A stretch of 64,000 nt of DNA from the NCBI GenBank assembly GCA_009823505.1, contig VZQC01000373.1:132409-196408 (forward strand). Direction: 5' to 3'. The translations under genes and the position numbers were made by a program. The notes below the pieces were generated by a model. The model was not told where the DNA came from. It worked only from the letters and a program-made list of their open reading frames with translations, and did not search any database. This DNA comes from Rhizomys pruinosus. Taxonomy: Eukaryota; Chordata; Mammalia; Rodentia; Spalacidae. Position 1 is the first letter of the stretch. The number at the start of each line of letters is the position of its first letter. This document shows, one piece after another, positions 45,098-55,224 of this stretch.

Positions 45098-45378
45098 TAG
45101 CCTTTTCTGTGAGTTAGGAGCAGGGTTATGTGCTCAGGCTTTAACCAAATTCAGTCACAGTGCGGTTTCAGCTGTGGCTGGGCTTCTCTTCCATCTGGTT
45201 GGTGGCAGAATTTAATTCCTTACAGTTCTAGGACTTAGGCCCTTTACTTCCTAGAGGCCTTCACTTCTTAGAAGCCCTTTACTTCCTAGAGGATACTTGC
45301 TGCTTTGCCTCATGTGGCTTCTATGGAGACCTTTTGCTTCTTCACTTCCAATGGAAAGTAGGTTTAAGGATTCATACT

Positions 45379-45462
45379 TTTTTTTTTGCAGTGCTGAGGA
45401 TCAAACCCAGGGCCTGGTGCATGCTGAGCAAATGCTGCATCGCTGAGCTAATGGCTCCAGCT
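45379..45462 (-). mobile_element. ID-type SINE head
   Basis: 'gtgctgaggatcaaaccca' to 'gctgagctaatggctcc'. Confidence 0.7.
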
Positions 45463-45852
45463 GTTCATGTCTTTTTTTTACAAGCTCACATGGTTAGGTC
45501 AGGCCAAGCCAGGATAACATCTCTTTTGATTATCTCAAACTAACTGATTCAGGACCTTAATTAAACCTGCAGTCTCATTTGCCATTTAATGTAGCAATAT
45601 AAGAGTGTTATCCTCCTCTATTTGCAAGTCTTTCTCACACTCAAGGGAAAAGACTGTTGCAGGGTGTGTACATCAGGGAATGGGACTTCAGGGGCCATCT
45701 TAGTCATTAGCAGTTGTCAGAGTAGCAGGATCTGAATACATGAGATTGCTCAAGAACTGACTTTGTTTAGGGAAAAGAGAGATTTAGATAGAACTTCAGA
45801 ATTATTGATACCTAGAAGAAATGAATGCATATATTTTTGGGTTCATAGCATT

Positions 45853-46007
45853 TTTTGTGTCTATGTGCCTTTTTGAGACAGGGTCTCCCTGTAGCCCCAC
45901 ATGGCCTGAAACTCTCTCTATTTAGACCAGGCTGGGCTTGAACTTAAAGAGATCCATCTGCCTCTGCCTCCTGAGTGCTGGGATTAAAGGTATATATCAC
46001 CATGCTG
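45853..46007 (-). mobile_element. B1 SINE
   Basis: Whole element. Broken B1/B4-like sequence follows to about 46190. Confidence 0.88.
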
Positions 46008-46189
46008 GGGAGGTAGAGACAAGCAAATCTCTGGAGTTTGCTGGGCAGCCAGTGTAGCCTAATCGGAGAGTTCTAGCTTCAGAAAATAAGGTCGAAAGGC
46101 TGGGCATCTAGACTGGCCAGCAAGTCCCAGGAATCCTCCTGTGTCTCTGCCTTTCCATGACTAGGATTATAGGCAGAATTATAGGAGCT

Positions 46190-46284
46190 GCCATGTCTTT
46201 CTTTATGTGGGTGCTGGGGATCTGAACTAAGGGTCTCATGCTTTCAAGGCAAGCACTTTACTGACTGAGCCATCTCCCCAGCCC
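46190..46284 (-). mobile_element. B2-like head fragment
   Basis: 'gtgggtgctggggatctgaac' to 'tgagccatctccccagcccc'. The body is missing. Confidence 0.75.
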
Positions 46285-46335
46285 CAGATTTTGTGTGCCT
46301 GTGTGGGTATATGTGTGAGATGTGTGAAAAAAAAT

Positions 46336-46482
46336 CTATATGCATGTGGATGTGCATGTGGATGTGCATATGGATATGAATGTGCATGTGGATATGCATG
46401 TGGATGTGCATGTGAATGTGTATGTGGATAGCATTTGCATGTGGATGTGCATGTGGGTGTGGGCATGTATGTGATACAGTAC
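46336..46482. repeat. 12-bp minisatellite (TGCATGTGGATG)n
   Basis: About 12 imperfect units of 6 or 12 bp, mixing TGCATG and TGGATG/TGGATA hexamers. It is alternating purine-pyrimidine in large part. Confidence 0.85.
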
Positions 46483-46529
46483 ATGTGGAGAGGTAAGACA
46501 CTTTTGGGTGTTGGTCCTTGCTTTTTTTT

Positions 46530-46750
46530 ATAATTAAAAAATTTTATTTTTATGTGTATGAATGTACTGTCTACATGTGGGTCTGTGCACCCCTGTCGTG
46601 CAGTGCCGCGGAGGTCAGAAGAGGGCGTCAGATTCCCCTGGAACTGGAGTTAAAGACAGTTCTCAGCCACCATGTGGGTGCTGGGGATCGAACTCGGGTC
46701 CTCTGCAAGAGCTGTCGGTGCTCTTAACTGCTAGGCCATCTCTCCAGTCC
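46530..46750 (-). mobile_element. B2 SINE with target-site duplication
   Basis: Short form. GGTCCTTGCTTTT at about 46512 and 46752. Confidence 0.94.
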
Positions 46751-46961
46751 CGGTCCTTGCTTTTCTACCTTGTTTTAGACAAAGTTTCTTTGCCATTTTG
46801 TAAGCCAGGATAACTGGTCTATTAGCTTCTGGAGATTCTTGATGTAGAGAAACTCTGGATTTTATATAAAATCTTAGGCTTATATTTCTTCCTTTGAGTG
46901 TAGTAATTCATATTACTATTGTTATCTTCTAACAAAGTTTTATTAAAATCTGATGACATTT

Positions 46962-47196
46962 TTTTCTTTTCTTTCTTTTTTTTTTTTTTTGAGACAGGGT
47001 CTCTCTATGGCCCCTGCTGGCCTGGAACTCACTCTGTAGAACAGGCTGGCCTTGAATTCCTTTCATCCTAGCACTGCCTCCTGAGTGCTAGGATTAAAGA
47101 TGCCTGGCTTAAAGATGGTTCTTAGCCGACATGTGGGTGCTGGGAATCAAACCCAGGTCCTCTTTGCTCTTAACTGCTGAGCCATCTCTCCAGCCT
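46962..47196 (-). mobile_element. Composite SINE: B2 head fused to B1
   Basis: Minus-strand order: B2 head (47112-47196), 'ggctaagaaccatcttt' then 'aagccaggcat' entering a B1 (to 46962) with A-tail. TGACATTTTTTTCTT lies outside the whole unit (about 46953 and 47197), so it inserted in one event. The B1 head is shortened and the tRNA-like head has lost about 10 bp. Confidence 0.78.
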
Positions 47197-47271
47197 GACA
47201 TTTTTTTCTTATATGAATGATTTCTTTCTGAGTGTTCAAAGGATTTCCCCCTCCTTAAAAGTAGTTTTCTT

Positions 47272-47330
47272 GGGCTGTGGGGATAGCTCAGCCATTAAAG
47301 GCTGAGTGTAAGAGCTGCAAAGAAAGTAGT
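47272..47330 (+). mobile_element. B2 head fragment
   Basis: 'gggctgtggggatagctcagcc' with AGTAGTTTTCTT on both sides, so it is a very short insertion. Confidence 0.6.
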
Positions 47331-47334
47331 TTTC

Positions 47335-47463
47335 TTTTTTTTTTTTTGTCTTTTCGAGGCCCAGCTGGCCTGGAGTTCACTATGTAGACCAGGTTGGCCT
47401 TGAACCCAGAGGAATCTACCTGCCTCTGCTGAGATTAAAGGCATGCACCACCACTCCTGGCTA
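47335..47463 (-). mobile_element. B1 SINE with deletions
   Basis: Uses the same AGTAGTTTTCT target as the neighbouring fragment (AATAGTTTTCTA on the right). Confidence 0.88.
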
Positions 47464-47676
47464 AAAATAGTTTTCTAAACTGTGTTCTGATGTTGGTCAT
47501 TTTGGGTCAGTTTTTATAGGTGTTGTGGTATGAATTTTAAATACGTAAATACATAGTTTAAAGTGGTGTGCACCTCTCCCCCTGCCCCTTTTGGAACCCA
47601 AGCATTTAAGTGGCTTACACAGGAGAATCACCCTAAGTGCTAGGCCAGTCTGGGTTACATAGCAAAACACTATCTC

Positions 47677-47885
47677 GGGCTGGAGAGATGGCGTAGTGGT
47701 TAAGAGTGCCGACTGCTCTTGCAGAGGACCTGGGTTCGATCCCCAGCACATACGGCAGCTGAGAACCATCTTTAACTCCAGTTCGACACCCTCTTCTGAC
47801 CTCCGCGGCCTTGCACGACAGGGGTGCACAAACCTGCATGCAGTCAGTACATTCATACACATAAAAAATAAATAAAAATAAAAAA
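47677..47885 (+). mobile_element. B2 SINE with target-site duplication
   Basis: Body deletion between 'aactccagtt' and 'cgacaccctcttctg'. AAACACTATCTC / AAACACTAACTC flank it. It lies inside B1/B4-like sequence from about 47590. Confidence 0.9.
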
Positions 47886-47933
47886 CACTAACTCAAAAAT
47901 TTAAAAAAGAAAAAAATTCTTTTTAAACTAGAA

Positions 47934-47969
47934 AGGAGGAAAGAAGGAAGGAAGGAAGGAAGGAAGGAA

Positions 47970-48029
<60 letters not shown>

Positions 48030-48031
48030 AA
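47934..48031. repeat. (GAAG)n(GAAA)n homopurine tract
   Basis: About 98 bp without a pyrimidine on this strand. A second GA-rich tract (GGGA)n lies at 48120-48172. Confidence 0.94.
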
Positions 48032-48032
48032 A

Positions 48033-48132
48033 TCAGGCACATTTTTACCATCCTAGCACCTAGAAGTCAGAGAGATAGGAGGATCACAAATTTGAGGCTA
48101 CTCTAGGCAACTTAGACCATTAAAAAAAAAAA
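48033..48132 (+). mobile_element. Old B1/B4-related fragment
   Basis: 'accatcctagcacctagaagtc' to 'ggcaacttagaccattaaaa'. Confidence 0.5.
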
Positions 48133-48175
48133 GGAAGGGAGGGAGGGAGGGGAGAGGAAGGGAAAGAAAAGATCC

Positions 48176-48395
48176 AGAAGCCAGTGAGATGGTCGAGTAG
48201 TCAAGGCATTTGGCACCAAGCCTGATGGCCTTAGTTCGATTCCTGGGACCCACATTTTAAAATCAGAGGCAGGGGAATTTCAGTGAGTTCAAGGCCAGCC
48301 TGGTCTACATAGTGAGTTCCAGGACAGCTGGGGCTACAGGGAGACCCTGCCTCCTGAGTGCTGGGATTAAAGGCGTGTGCTACCACATCAGGCTG
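48176..48395 (+). mobile_element. tRNA-like head plus rearranged B1
   Basis: The head 'agccagtgagatggtcgag ... ttcgattcctggga' is followed by B1 body forward to 'gggagaccctgcctc', then an inverted B1 end ('ctgagtgctgggattaaaggcg'). Confidence 0.6.
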
Positions 48396-48486
48396 AGTTG
48401 TGAGGCTTTTTACATTGATTCCATGCCTTTCTAGGAAAGCATGTTTTTCAGATTGGTGTCATTTCTCCTTAAAAAAAAAATCTGCA

Positions 48487-48650
48487 GAGCTGGGCATGGT
48501 GGCACATGCCTTTAATCACAGCACTCAGCACTTTGGAGGCAGAGGCAGGTGGATCTCTGTAAATTCAAGGCTATCCTGGTCTACATTTGGGGCTACAGGA
48601 AGACCCTGTCTCAAAAAGACCAAAAAAAAACAAACAAAAACCAAAAACAA
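48487..48650 (+). mobile_element. B1 SINE
   Basis: Whole B1 with a 9-bp doubling 'gcactcagcacttt' and lacking 'agagtgagttccaggccagc'. AAC-rich tail. Confidence 0.9.
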
Positions 48651-49691
48651 CATAAAACCCCCAAAACTGCTCTTAGAACAATGAAGAAAAAATACCCTTA
48701 TTAAGATAATACACAGAAGTGAGAAAAACACCTTTCAAAAAGATCCTGTTTACTTCCAGCAGTAACCAGTAGGGTATCATTTTAGAATACTCAGGCCTTT
48801 GGTATAAATATGATAGTTTAATGTCTCCAGTTGTTAGGCAGAATTATTCAGCAGGGAAGCTTGGTACTTTATCCACCTGTATTTAGGGGATTTTGTTTTT
48901 CATAAATTTTTTAAAAACTGGATTTATTCATTTGGAATTCACTTGGCTTTCTTTGTCACACCCTATCTAAGCCTGTTTCATTTGTCCTCTCTTCCCCTAA
49001 GGCCAGTTTGAATTTAGTTTCAGCATCATCTCCTCAGGGGGGAGTTTCTTGACAGGGTGAGTCTTCAACTGGATAGTTCAGAATTTTGTTGTCCAGCAGG
49101 GTTTGATAGCTACATATATAGCTACTTAACGTTAAATTTTAACACAATTCAACATTTGGTTCTTGGTTGTACCAGCCATTTTATAGTTGTTTAAAATAGC
49201 CAGATGTAGCTGGCTAGTGTTGCTGATATAGAGTATCATTGCAGAAAATTCTGTTAGATAGGTTTTAGAATATGTCATAGTTTTTCATACTTGACCATAG
49301 ACCTATTGCACATGTCTGTACATAGCAGTGTTCAAATGTTCCTCTGTTTTGTTCCTAAACTGGCCAGTTGTGTTTTTCATGAGGCTGTGCTACCGTTTGG
49401 GGAACCTCTATCAGATCCACCAGGGTTTTTGTTTCTTGTGTTTGTACTTGAACCACCTCTGTGTTGTGTTAGTTTCTATTAGTGTGCACACGGATATATT
49501 TGTATTTTGTCCTCCCCTCTAGATGTAGATGCCTGTCAGCTTGTAGTTTTACTATTCTGGTTCTCTCTCTGCTCTTCTATGGTGGGGCATATGGAGAAAC
49601 AAGCTATCTTGTTGCCATGTGTATCTTCTAAAATTCTCCTTTTTGAGCTTTCAGGTTTTTTCCTTCCATAATCTTAAGAGTTAACATTTGC

Positions 49692-49851
49692 CAGGCGTGG
49701 TGGCGCACGCTTTTAATCCCAGCACTGAGGAGGCAGAGGCAGGCAGATCTCTGTAAGTTCAAGGCCACCTTGGTCTATATAGAGAGTTCCAGGACAGTGA
49801 CAGCTGGGGCTACAGGAGACCCTGTCTTGAAAAGACCAAAAATAAAACCAA
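49692..49851 (+). mobile_element. B1 SINE with target-site duplication
   Basis: AGAGTTAACATT left, AAAAGTTAACATTA right. The centre has a small doubling ('ggacagtgacagctggg'). Confidence 0.93.
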
Positions 49852-50029
49852 GAAAAGTTAACATTATATAAATCTGTTATTCCACGTCCCTTCTACCCTA
49901 ATCCCACCTCTCCATTTGGCATTTCTGGGTTGTCAAATTCATTATCTCTTACTGGTTTAGCAAAAATTTGGGCATATCACTTATTCTTTCTGCCTTTATT
50001 TGCACTATTTTCTTCTTCCTTAAAAAAAT

Positions 50030-50192
50030 TTTTTTTTTATATTTTTGGTCTTTTTTTGAGAAAAGGTCTCCCATAGCCCCCAGCTGGCCTGGAACTCAAC
50101 ATGTAGACCAGGCTGGCCTTGAACTCATAGAGATCTGCCTGCCTCTGCCTCCTCAGTGCTGGGATAAAGATGTGCACCACCCTGATCAGCTG
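50030..50192 (-). mobile_element. B1 SINE
   Basis: Whole B1 from 'ggtctttttttgagaaaagg' to 'tgcaccaccctgatcagc'. Confidence 0.9.
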
Positions 50193-50257
50193 GCTTGCTT
50201 GCACCATTTTCAAATGGAAAAAGTTAGATTGGGGTGGTTTTGGCAGAAGAAACCTCT

Positions 50258-50290
<33 letters not shown>

Positions 50291-50296
50291 ATATAT
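50258..50296. repeat. (TA)n microsatellite
   Basis: TA repeat that merges into a (TTTA)n tail of the next B2. Confidence 0.92.
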
Positions 50297-50299
50297 AAT

Positions 50300-50551
50300 T
50301 TTTATTTATTTATTTATTTTATTTATTTTTCTCTATGTGTATGAATGTACTGTCTGCATGCAGGTCTGTGCACCTGTGTCGTGCAATGCCGCGGAGGTCA
50401 GAAGAGCGTGTTGTATTCCCCTGGAATTGGAGTTCTTCTGGAATTGGAGTTTCAGACGGTTCTCGGCCGCCATGTGGGTGCTGGGGATCGAACCCGGGTC
50501 CTCTGCAAGAGCAGTCGGTGCTCTTAACCGCTAGACCATCTCTCCAGCCCC
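50300..50551 (-). mobile_element. B2 SINE (17-bp-duplicated form)
   Basis: CAGAAGAAACCTCTTATA (50243) and CAGAAGAACCTCTTTATA (50551) flank the whole AT-rich tail plus element. Confidence 0.93.
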
Positions 50552-51152
50552 AGAAGAACCTCTTTATAGTTCTGCGTCAGCATTAACATGCTCGAACATC
50601 AACAGTGAACACAGTTCTGGTACTTACATATAGCATGCCACTTTGGAGTGGAATAGAGATGAATTTCTAGGCAGTGTGACTCAGGTCAGTGTAAATGCAG
50701 TCCTTTCACAAACATGTTTTCCTGTGCAGTGGATCCTGTTGTTGTTAGCTACTTCATCAGTTGTACAGTTGGTTATCTTACCTTAGTTGGTCTTAACTTT
50801 GTTCTGGATTTTACAATTTCAGCTATTTTTGGCTGTTGTTTTCCATTGAATTCAGTGTGTAAGGTAAGGAGTTATGTGCATTTATGGAGGCTCTGTTCAG
50901 TTTTGGTTGGAAGGAAACAGCTCTATTTCTGTGGTCATCAGTCTTTCTTTACATAGTGCTGGGTAAAAGATTTCATCTTGTAGGTTGAGGTTTATGACTT
51001 CCACAAAGAAAAAAAACTGAAAGCTGAAAATTTCCAAATTCAAATTTTACTGTTTTGTTCTATATTGGAAATTAGAGGTTGTGATATATTGATAGCTGTG
51101 GTTGATAAAGGTTTCCTAAAATATCATGATTTTCAGCAAAAAAAGTTGCTTG

Positions 51153-51359
51153 GGGGGCTGGAGAGATAGCCTAGAGGTTGGGAGCACCAACTGCTCTTGC
51201 AGACGACCCAGGTTCCATCCCCAGCACCCACGTGGCGGCTGAGAACCGTCTTTAACTCCAGTTCTAGGGGAGTCTGACGCCCTCTTCTGACCTCCGTGGC
51301 ATTGCACTACACGGGTACACAAACCTGCATGCAGACAGTACACTCATACACATAAAAAT
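51153..51359 (+). mobile_element. B2 SINE, first of a tandem pair before exon 2
   Basis: Short form with intact body. AAAAAGTTGCTTGG precedes it. Confidence 0.93.
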
Positions 51360-51368
51360 TAAAAAAAA

Positions 51369-51603
51369 GGGGGCTGGAGAGATGGCCTAGCGGTTAAGAG
51401 TGCCGACTGCTCTTGCAGAGGACCTGGGTTCAATCCCCAGCACCCACATGGCGGCTGAGAACCATCTGTAACTCCAATTCCAGGAGAATTCCAGTTCCAA
51501 GGGAAACTGATACCCTCTTCTGACCTCTGCAGCATTGCATGACACGGGAGCATAAACCTACATGCAGACAGTACATTCAAATAAATAAATAAATGAATAA
51601 ATA
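51369..51603 (+). mobile_element. B2 SINE (17-bp-duplicated form), 60 bp from exon 2
   Basis: Inserted in the tail of the preceding B2. The tail is (AAAT)n. AAAAAGTTGTTTGG after it completes the TSD of the first B2. Only about 60 bp remain before the exon 2 acceptor. Confidence 0.93.
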
Positions 51604-51663
51604 TTAAAGAAAAAGTTGTTTGGTTACTTTGAAGGGTAAAGTTTCAATATTTTTCTCTCACAG

Positions 51664-51807
51664 CTTCCAATCAAAACAGGACAGCAAAGCACGCATACCA
51701 AAGTCAGCACTGAACACAACAAGGAGTGTCTGATTAATATTTCCAAATACAAGTTTTCCCTGGTTATAAGTGGCCTCACTACCATCTTAAAGAATGTTAA
51801 CAATATG
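51664..51807 (+). CDS. Nf1: Nf1 exon 2 (codons 21-68)
   Basis: Neurofibromin is a large cytosolic/membrane-associated Ras GTPase-activating protein. This exon belongs to its N-terminal helical (HEAT/ARM-like) part, well before the catalytic GAP-related domain. The frame reads LPIKTGQQSTHTKVSTEHNK and on to SGLTTILKNVNNM. It is 144 bp, equal to human exon 2. The acceptor is 'ttttctctcacag' and the donor ATG|gtgagt. Both borders are phase 0. Position 29 is Ser, where I recall Asn in human; the change is conservative. No stop or frameshift is present. Upstream the polypyrimidine tract is modest and a B2 pair lies within 60 bp. Confidence 0.97.
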
Positions 51808-51885
51808 GTGAGTATTTGAGTTACTGACTTTCTTTTTGGAGAATTTGCTTTGTTTTGGTTCTGATTTAGAAGCTTGAAGCAGTAT

Positions 51886-52010
51886 TTTTTTGTTGTTTTT
51901 GTTTTTATTTTTTGGAACTCATTATGTAGACCAGGCTGGCCTTGAGCTCAGAGATTCGTCTCTACCTCCCAAGTGCTGGGATCAAAGGCGTGTGCCATCA
52001 TACCCAGCTG
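51886..52010 (-). mobile_element. B1 SINE, missing its 3' third
   Basis: T-rich tail runs directly into 'ggaactcattatgtagacc'. AAGCAGTAT / AAACAGTAT flank it. Confidence 0.88.
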
Positions 52011-52589
52011 AAACAGTATGTTTTAAAGTATGGGAAATAATTTTCTGTGGATTTAAGACTGGATTCATTTATTTTCTGGATGATCATAAGTGTAGCTTTC
52101 TGACTTTCATTTTTTATAGTTTTTTATTCTTATCCCATAGAAGCTTCTCTTATTAATGACTCCTTTTCTAGTATTTTCTTGACTGTTGTGTTGCATGTCA
52201 CCTGATCCTAGTATAGAATCCTTTTTTCTTTTTTCTTTCCACTTCTTCCTTCTCTCCCTTCCTCCCTAAGCTATAGCTCCAGCCCTGAAGTATATAATCT
52301 CTTAATATGCTTTCTTTGATGCTGCTTTGAATTCACGAATCAGATTGTCCCTGTTCCAAGTACATGATAAGTGAACTATAACCTTTTCTTCCTAAATTTA
52401 GGATTGGTTTTTATTACCATATTAGCCCCTCTTCCCCTGTAACTTGTCATAAATTAGTTAGACCATCAGTGTTGGAACAGCTTTCCTGTTTCTTAGCAGT
52501 TAATTAATTTCATTAAGTAATTCTGTTAAAAGCTCAAAATTCCCCCTTTTCCATTCCCTTAACTTTAATGTATTCCAGCTATTCTCCCT

Positions 52590-52751
52590 CTGTATTTTTT
52601 TTTTTTTTTTCTTTTTGAGACAGGGTCTCCCTGTAGCCGCAGCTGTCCTGGAACTTGCTCTGTAGACTAGGTTAGCCTTGAACTCACAGCGGTCTGTCTG
52701 CCTCTGCTTCCCGAGGGCTGGGATTATAGGCGTGTGCCACCATGCCTGGCT
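52590..52751 (-). mobile_element. B1 SINE with target-site duplication
   Basis: CCCTCTGTA on both sides. Whole element. Confidence 0.93.
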
Positions 52752-53025
52752 ATCCCTCTGTAGTTTTGAACATACAATGTCTTACTTCTCTGAGATAATC
52801 CTTGTCTCTAACACTTTCTATCCAGTAATCTTCTTCATACTCTATTCAAAGCAACCGTTGGGGGTTTTTCTTAATGTTCTGCTTTTCTCTAGTACTTTTA
52901 ATCTCAATGAATAGTGGTTTTATTGAGCTATAAAACAACTTCTAGTTGTAAATTTTGAAGATCACGTTTATTGTTTTATTAGCAACATCATCTTTGGTGC
53001 ATTTCCTTTTAAGAAAGTTGTTTAG

Positions 53026-53172
53026 GCTGGACGTGGTGGTGCACACCTTTAATCCCAGCATTTGGAAGACAGAGGCCCATGGATCTCTGTGAGTTCAAGG
53101 CCTGCCTGGTTTACATAGTGAGCTCCAAGGCAGCTGAGACTAAAGGGAGACCCTGTCTCAAAAAGCCCCCCC
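53026..53172 (+). mobile_element. B1 SINE with target-site duplication
   Basis: AAGAAAGTTGTTTA at about 53013 and 53182. C-run in the tail. Confidence 0.93.
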
Positions 53173-53510
53173 CCCAAAAAAAAGAAAGTTGTTTAAGTGT
53201 TATCTCAGAGTTATAGAACTGATAAATGGGAGGTGTGAACAGTCATTTATTTACCTTAGAAATAGATTGCTTCTTTGTGGAAAAAAAGCAAAATTTTCTG
53301 AAAAGCACAGGATTGTTTATAAAATGTAAAATGATTTACAGAAATATACTTTTGCCCACTGTGCGGAGCCTTGTAGAATTTTGCTTGTATGAATATGAAT
53401 ATGTGGCCACATTGCCAGTTATATTGAAATGTTTTGGTATTTGGGATCCTATCTAAAACAAAACCACTATTGTGATGTTGGCATTTATTTAGTATTTACT
53501 GAAAAATTAT

Positions 53511-53692
53511 AGGACCAAGAGAATGCAGTGGGTGAAGGTACTTGCCATGCAAGCCTGGTGACCTGAGTTTCCTTCCCTGAACCCAGGGTGAAAGGAGAGA
53601 ACTGATCCCTGAAAATTGTCCTTTGACCTCCACATGTGCATCATGGTGCACCATGCAACACACACACAAAATAATAATAATAAAATAAAACA
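53511..53692 (+). mobile_element. B3/ID-type SINE
   Basis: 'gtgggtgaaggtacttgccatgc' head, tail 'aacacacacacaaaataat'. Diverged. Confidence 0.6.
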
Positions 53693-53888
53693 TTTAAATT
53701 GTGGAAAGTATAGTCTCTTGTTAGTAAATTGATGGATGATAGAGCATTCAATTTGAGAGTAGTGAATGCTTAAAACATACTGTAAGTGATGGAATAGCAT
53801 TTTGTCTTGATAAGAATTAAGAATAGTTTTGTGGTAGGAAAGTGTGGCTCAACTCAGGGCTTGTACATATCTCTAATCATAAATTTTT

Positions 53889-54657
53889 TCATTATTTATT
53901 TATTTTTTAATTAATTTATTTTAATATATATTTCGTACAAGATTATCAAATCTAGACCCATGTCCCCCACCCTATCACCCCACCCCACCAGAGCTCATGC
54001 ATTCTGCCAAACATGCTTTTCATCTCTTTCTCAGTCTTTCTCGATATTCTCCATGTGGAATTTGACTGTTTTGAGCAGAAGTTCACTGTTTCAGTCAGTT
54101 CTTGGATGTAGTCCTTTCTGTTGTTGTTGTTGTTTCCAATATGCATCACTCCCAACTGCTTGGACGAAAGCTCAAGGGGCCGTGCACAAGAAATACTTAC
54201 AACTAGGTAATTGGCACTAGCATCCACAGATGAGGGAAACCATTCATCGTTTGTTTTTCTGGGACTGTGTTACTTCACTCAGCATGATGTCCTCTAGCTC
54301 TAGCCATTTTCCTGCAAAGCTCATGATGTCGTCTTTCTTTACTGCTGCATAGAACTCCATTGTGTAGATGTACCACATTTTCTCTATCCACTTGTCAGTT
54401 GAGGGGCATTTGGGTTGGTTCCAGCTCCTTGCTATTGTGAAGAGAGCTGAAATAAACATGGCCATGTATGTATCTCTGTGGTGGGGTGAGTCTTGAGGGT
54501 ACATGCCCAGGAGTGGTATGGCTGGGTCGGGTGGCAAGTTCATTCCAAGTCTTCCAAGGGTTCTCCACACTGCTTTCCATAGTGGCTGTATGAGTTTACA
54601 TTCCCACCAGCAGTGGATGAGTGTACCCCTTCTGGAGAGGTTGTGGGGAAAGGGGAA
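53889..54657 (-). mobile_element. L1 3' fragment with a short 5' inversion
   Basis: The minus strand encodes the end of L1 ORF2 (MWYIYTMEFYAAVKK and on to SEVTQSQKN) followed by the 3' UTR. TAATCATAAATT lies at 53877 and again at about 54657. The last about 27 bp (54631-54657, 'ggagaggttgtggggaaagg') are the next upstream L1 segment in opposite orientation, a miniature twin-priming inversion. Confidence 0.85.
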
Positions 54658-54751
54658 TAATCATAAATTATTTAAAAATTTTTTTTCTCTCTCCCTCCTT
54701 TCCCTTCTCTTTCCCCTTCTCTAACCCTTTTTCTCCCTCCTTCTCATCTTG

Positions 54752-54895
54752 ATTTTTTTTCTTTAGTCATTGCTTCATATAGCCTAGGCTGACCTCTGAC
54801 TTGCTGTGTAGCTGAGGGTAGCCATAAACTTCTGATCTTCCTTCCTCTCTTTCCAAAGTGCTGTGATTTCCACTGTGTTCTCAACATGCCTGGCC
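54752..54895 (-). mobile_element. Old B1/B4-type SINE
   Basis: 'cttcatatagcctaggctgacc' to 'tcaacatgcctggcc'. A CT-rich stretch (54676-54745) precedes it. Confidence 0.65.
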
Positions 54896-55140
54896 AAATC
54901 AAGGATATTTTAAAGCTAACATATTTTACTATTACATGGTTAAAAAAAAGTCTGTTTGCCCAGGAATTTATTTTGTATTAGGGTAAAATAATAAATGATA
55001 GATTTAAGTATAGTTGCATGTAGAAGGTAAAAGTAGAAGATCATTAAGTTTTCTTGATGTTTAGTTTCATATTCACAAGTGCTAATTTATAATGGAAAGT
55101 GTTAATCAGCTTCTATATTCTGAATATCTTTTTCTTTTAG

Positions 55141-55224
55141 AGGATATTTGGAGAAGCTGCTGAAAAAAATTTATATCTCTCTCAGTTGATTATATTGGAT
55201 ACACTGGAAAAATGTCTTGCTGGG
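55141..55224 (+). CDS. Nf1: Nf1 exon 3 (codons 69-96)
   Basis: 84 bp, equal to human exon 3, phase 0 at both ends. The frame RIFGEAAEKNLYLSQLIILD continues to TLEKCLAG and matches the neurofibromin N-terminal region as I remember it, without change. The acceptor is 'tctttttcttttag' and the donor GGG|gtaagt, a strong site. It continues the helical N-terminal region begun in exon 2. Confidence 0.97.

Larger units (their letters stand above)
44957..45715 (-). mobile_element. LTR remnant, MLT1-like, with nested SINEs
   Basis: 'tattagtttgtattgctat ... agcttaaaataacag' at the left and 'ggggccatcttagtcattag' at the right match the two ends of an old mammalian LTR. A truncated B1 (45019) and an ID head (45379) interrupt it. 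Confidence 0.5.
1..51663 (+). other. Nf1: Nf1 intron 1 (3' part) and its repeat load
   Basis: No exon precedes 51664, and I could not find the first neurofibromin codons (MAAHRPVEWV, recalled from the human protein) or a CpG-island-like segment, so I infer this is intron 1. A very long first intron is known for human NF1. The content is SINEs, L1, LTR remnants, two dead retrocopies and misassembled stretches. Parts where I see neither gene nor recognisable repeat: 220-660, 26265-26590, 27070-27410, 28905-29195, 30430-30720, 32100-32590, 34416-35720, 39065-39600, 44220-44740, 48655-49690 and 50555-51150. The annotated length is inflated by the duplicated blocks. Confidence 0.8.
51808..55140 (+). 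other. Nf1: Nf1 intron 2
   Basis: 3333 bp. Starts gtgagt, ends 'tttttcttttag'. Contains B1s (51886, 52590, 53026), a B3-like SINE, a short L1 and B4-like sequence. Unique-looking parts: 52012-52588, 52755-53020, 53190-53510, 53695-53885 and 54900-55140. Confidence 0.93.

Noticed and set aside
46236..46501. His-rich repeat-containing frames of 82-85 codons
   Set aside because: Translation of the 12-bp minisatellite in reverse; not a gene.
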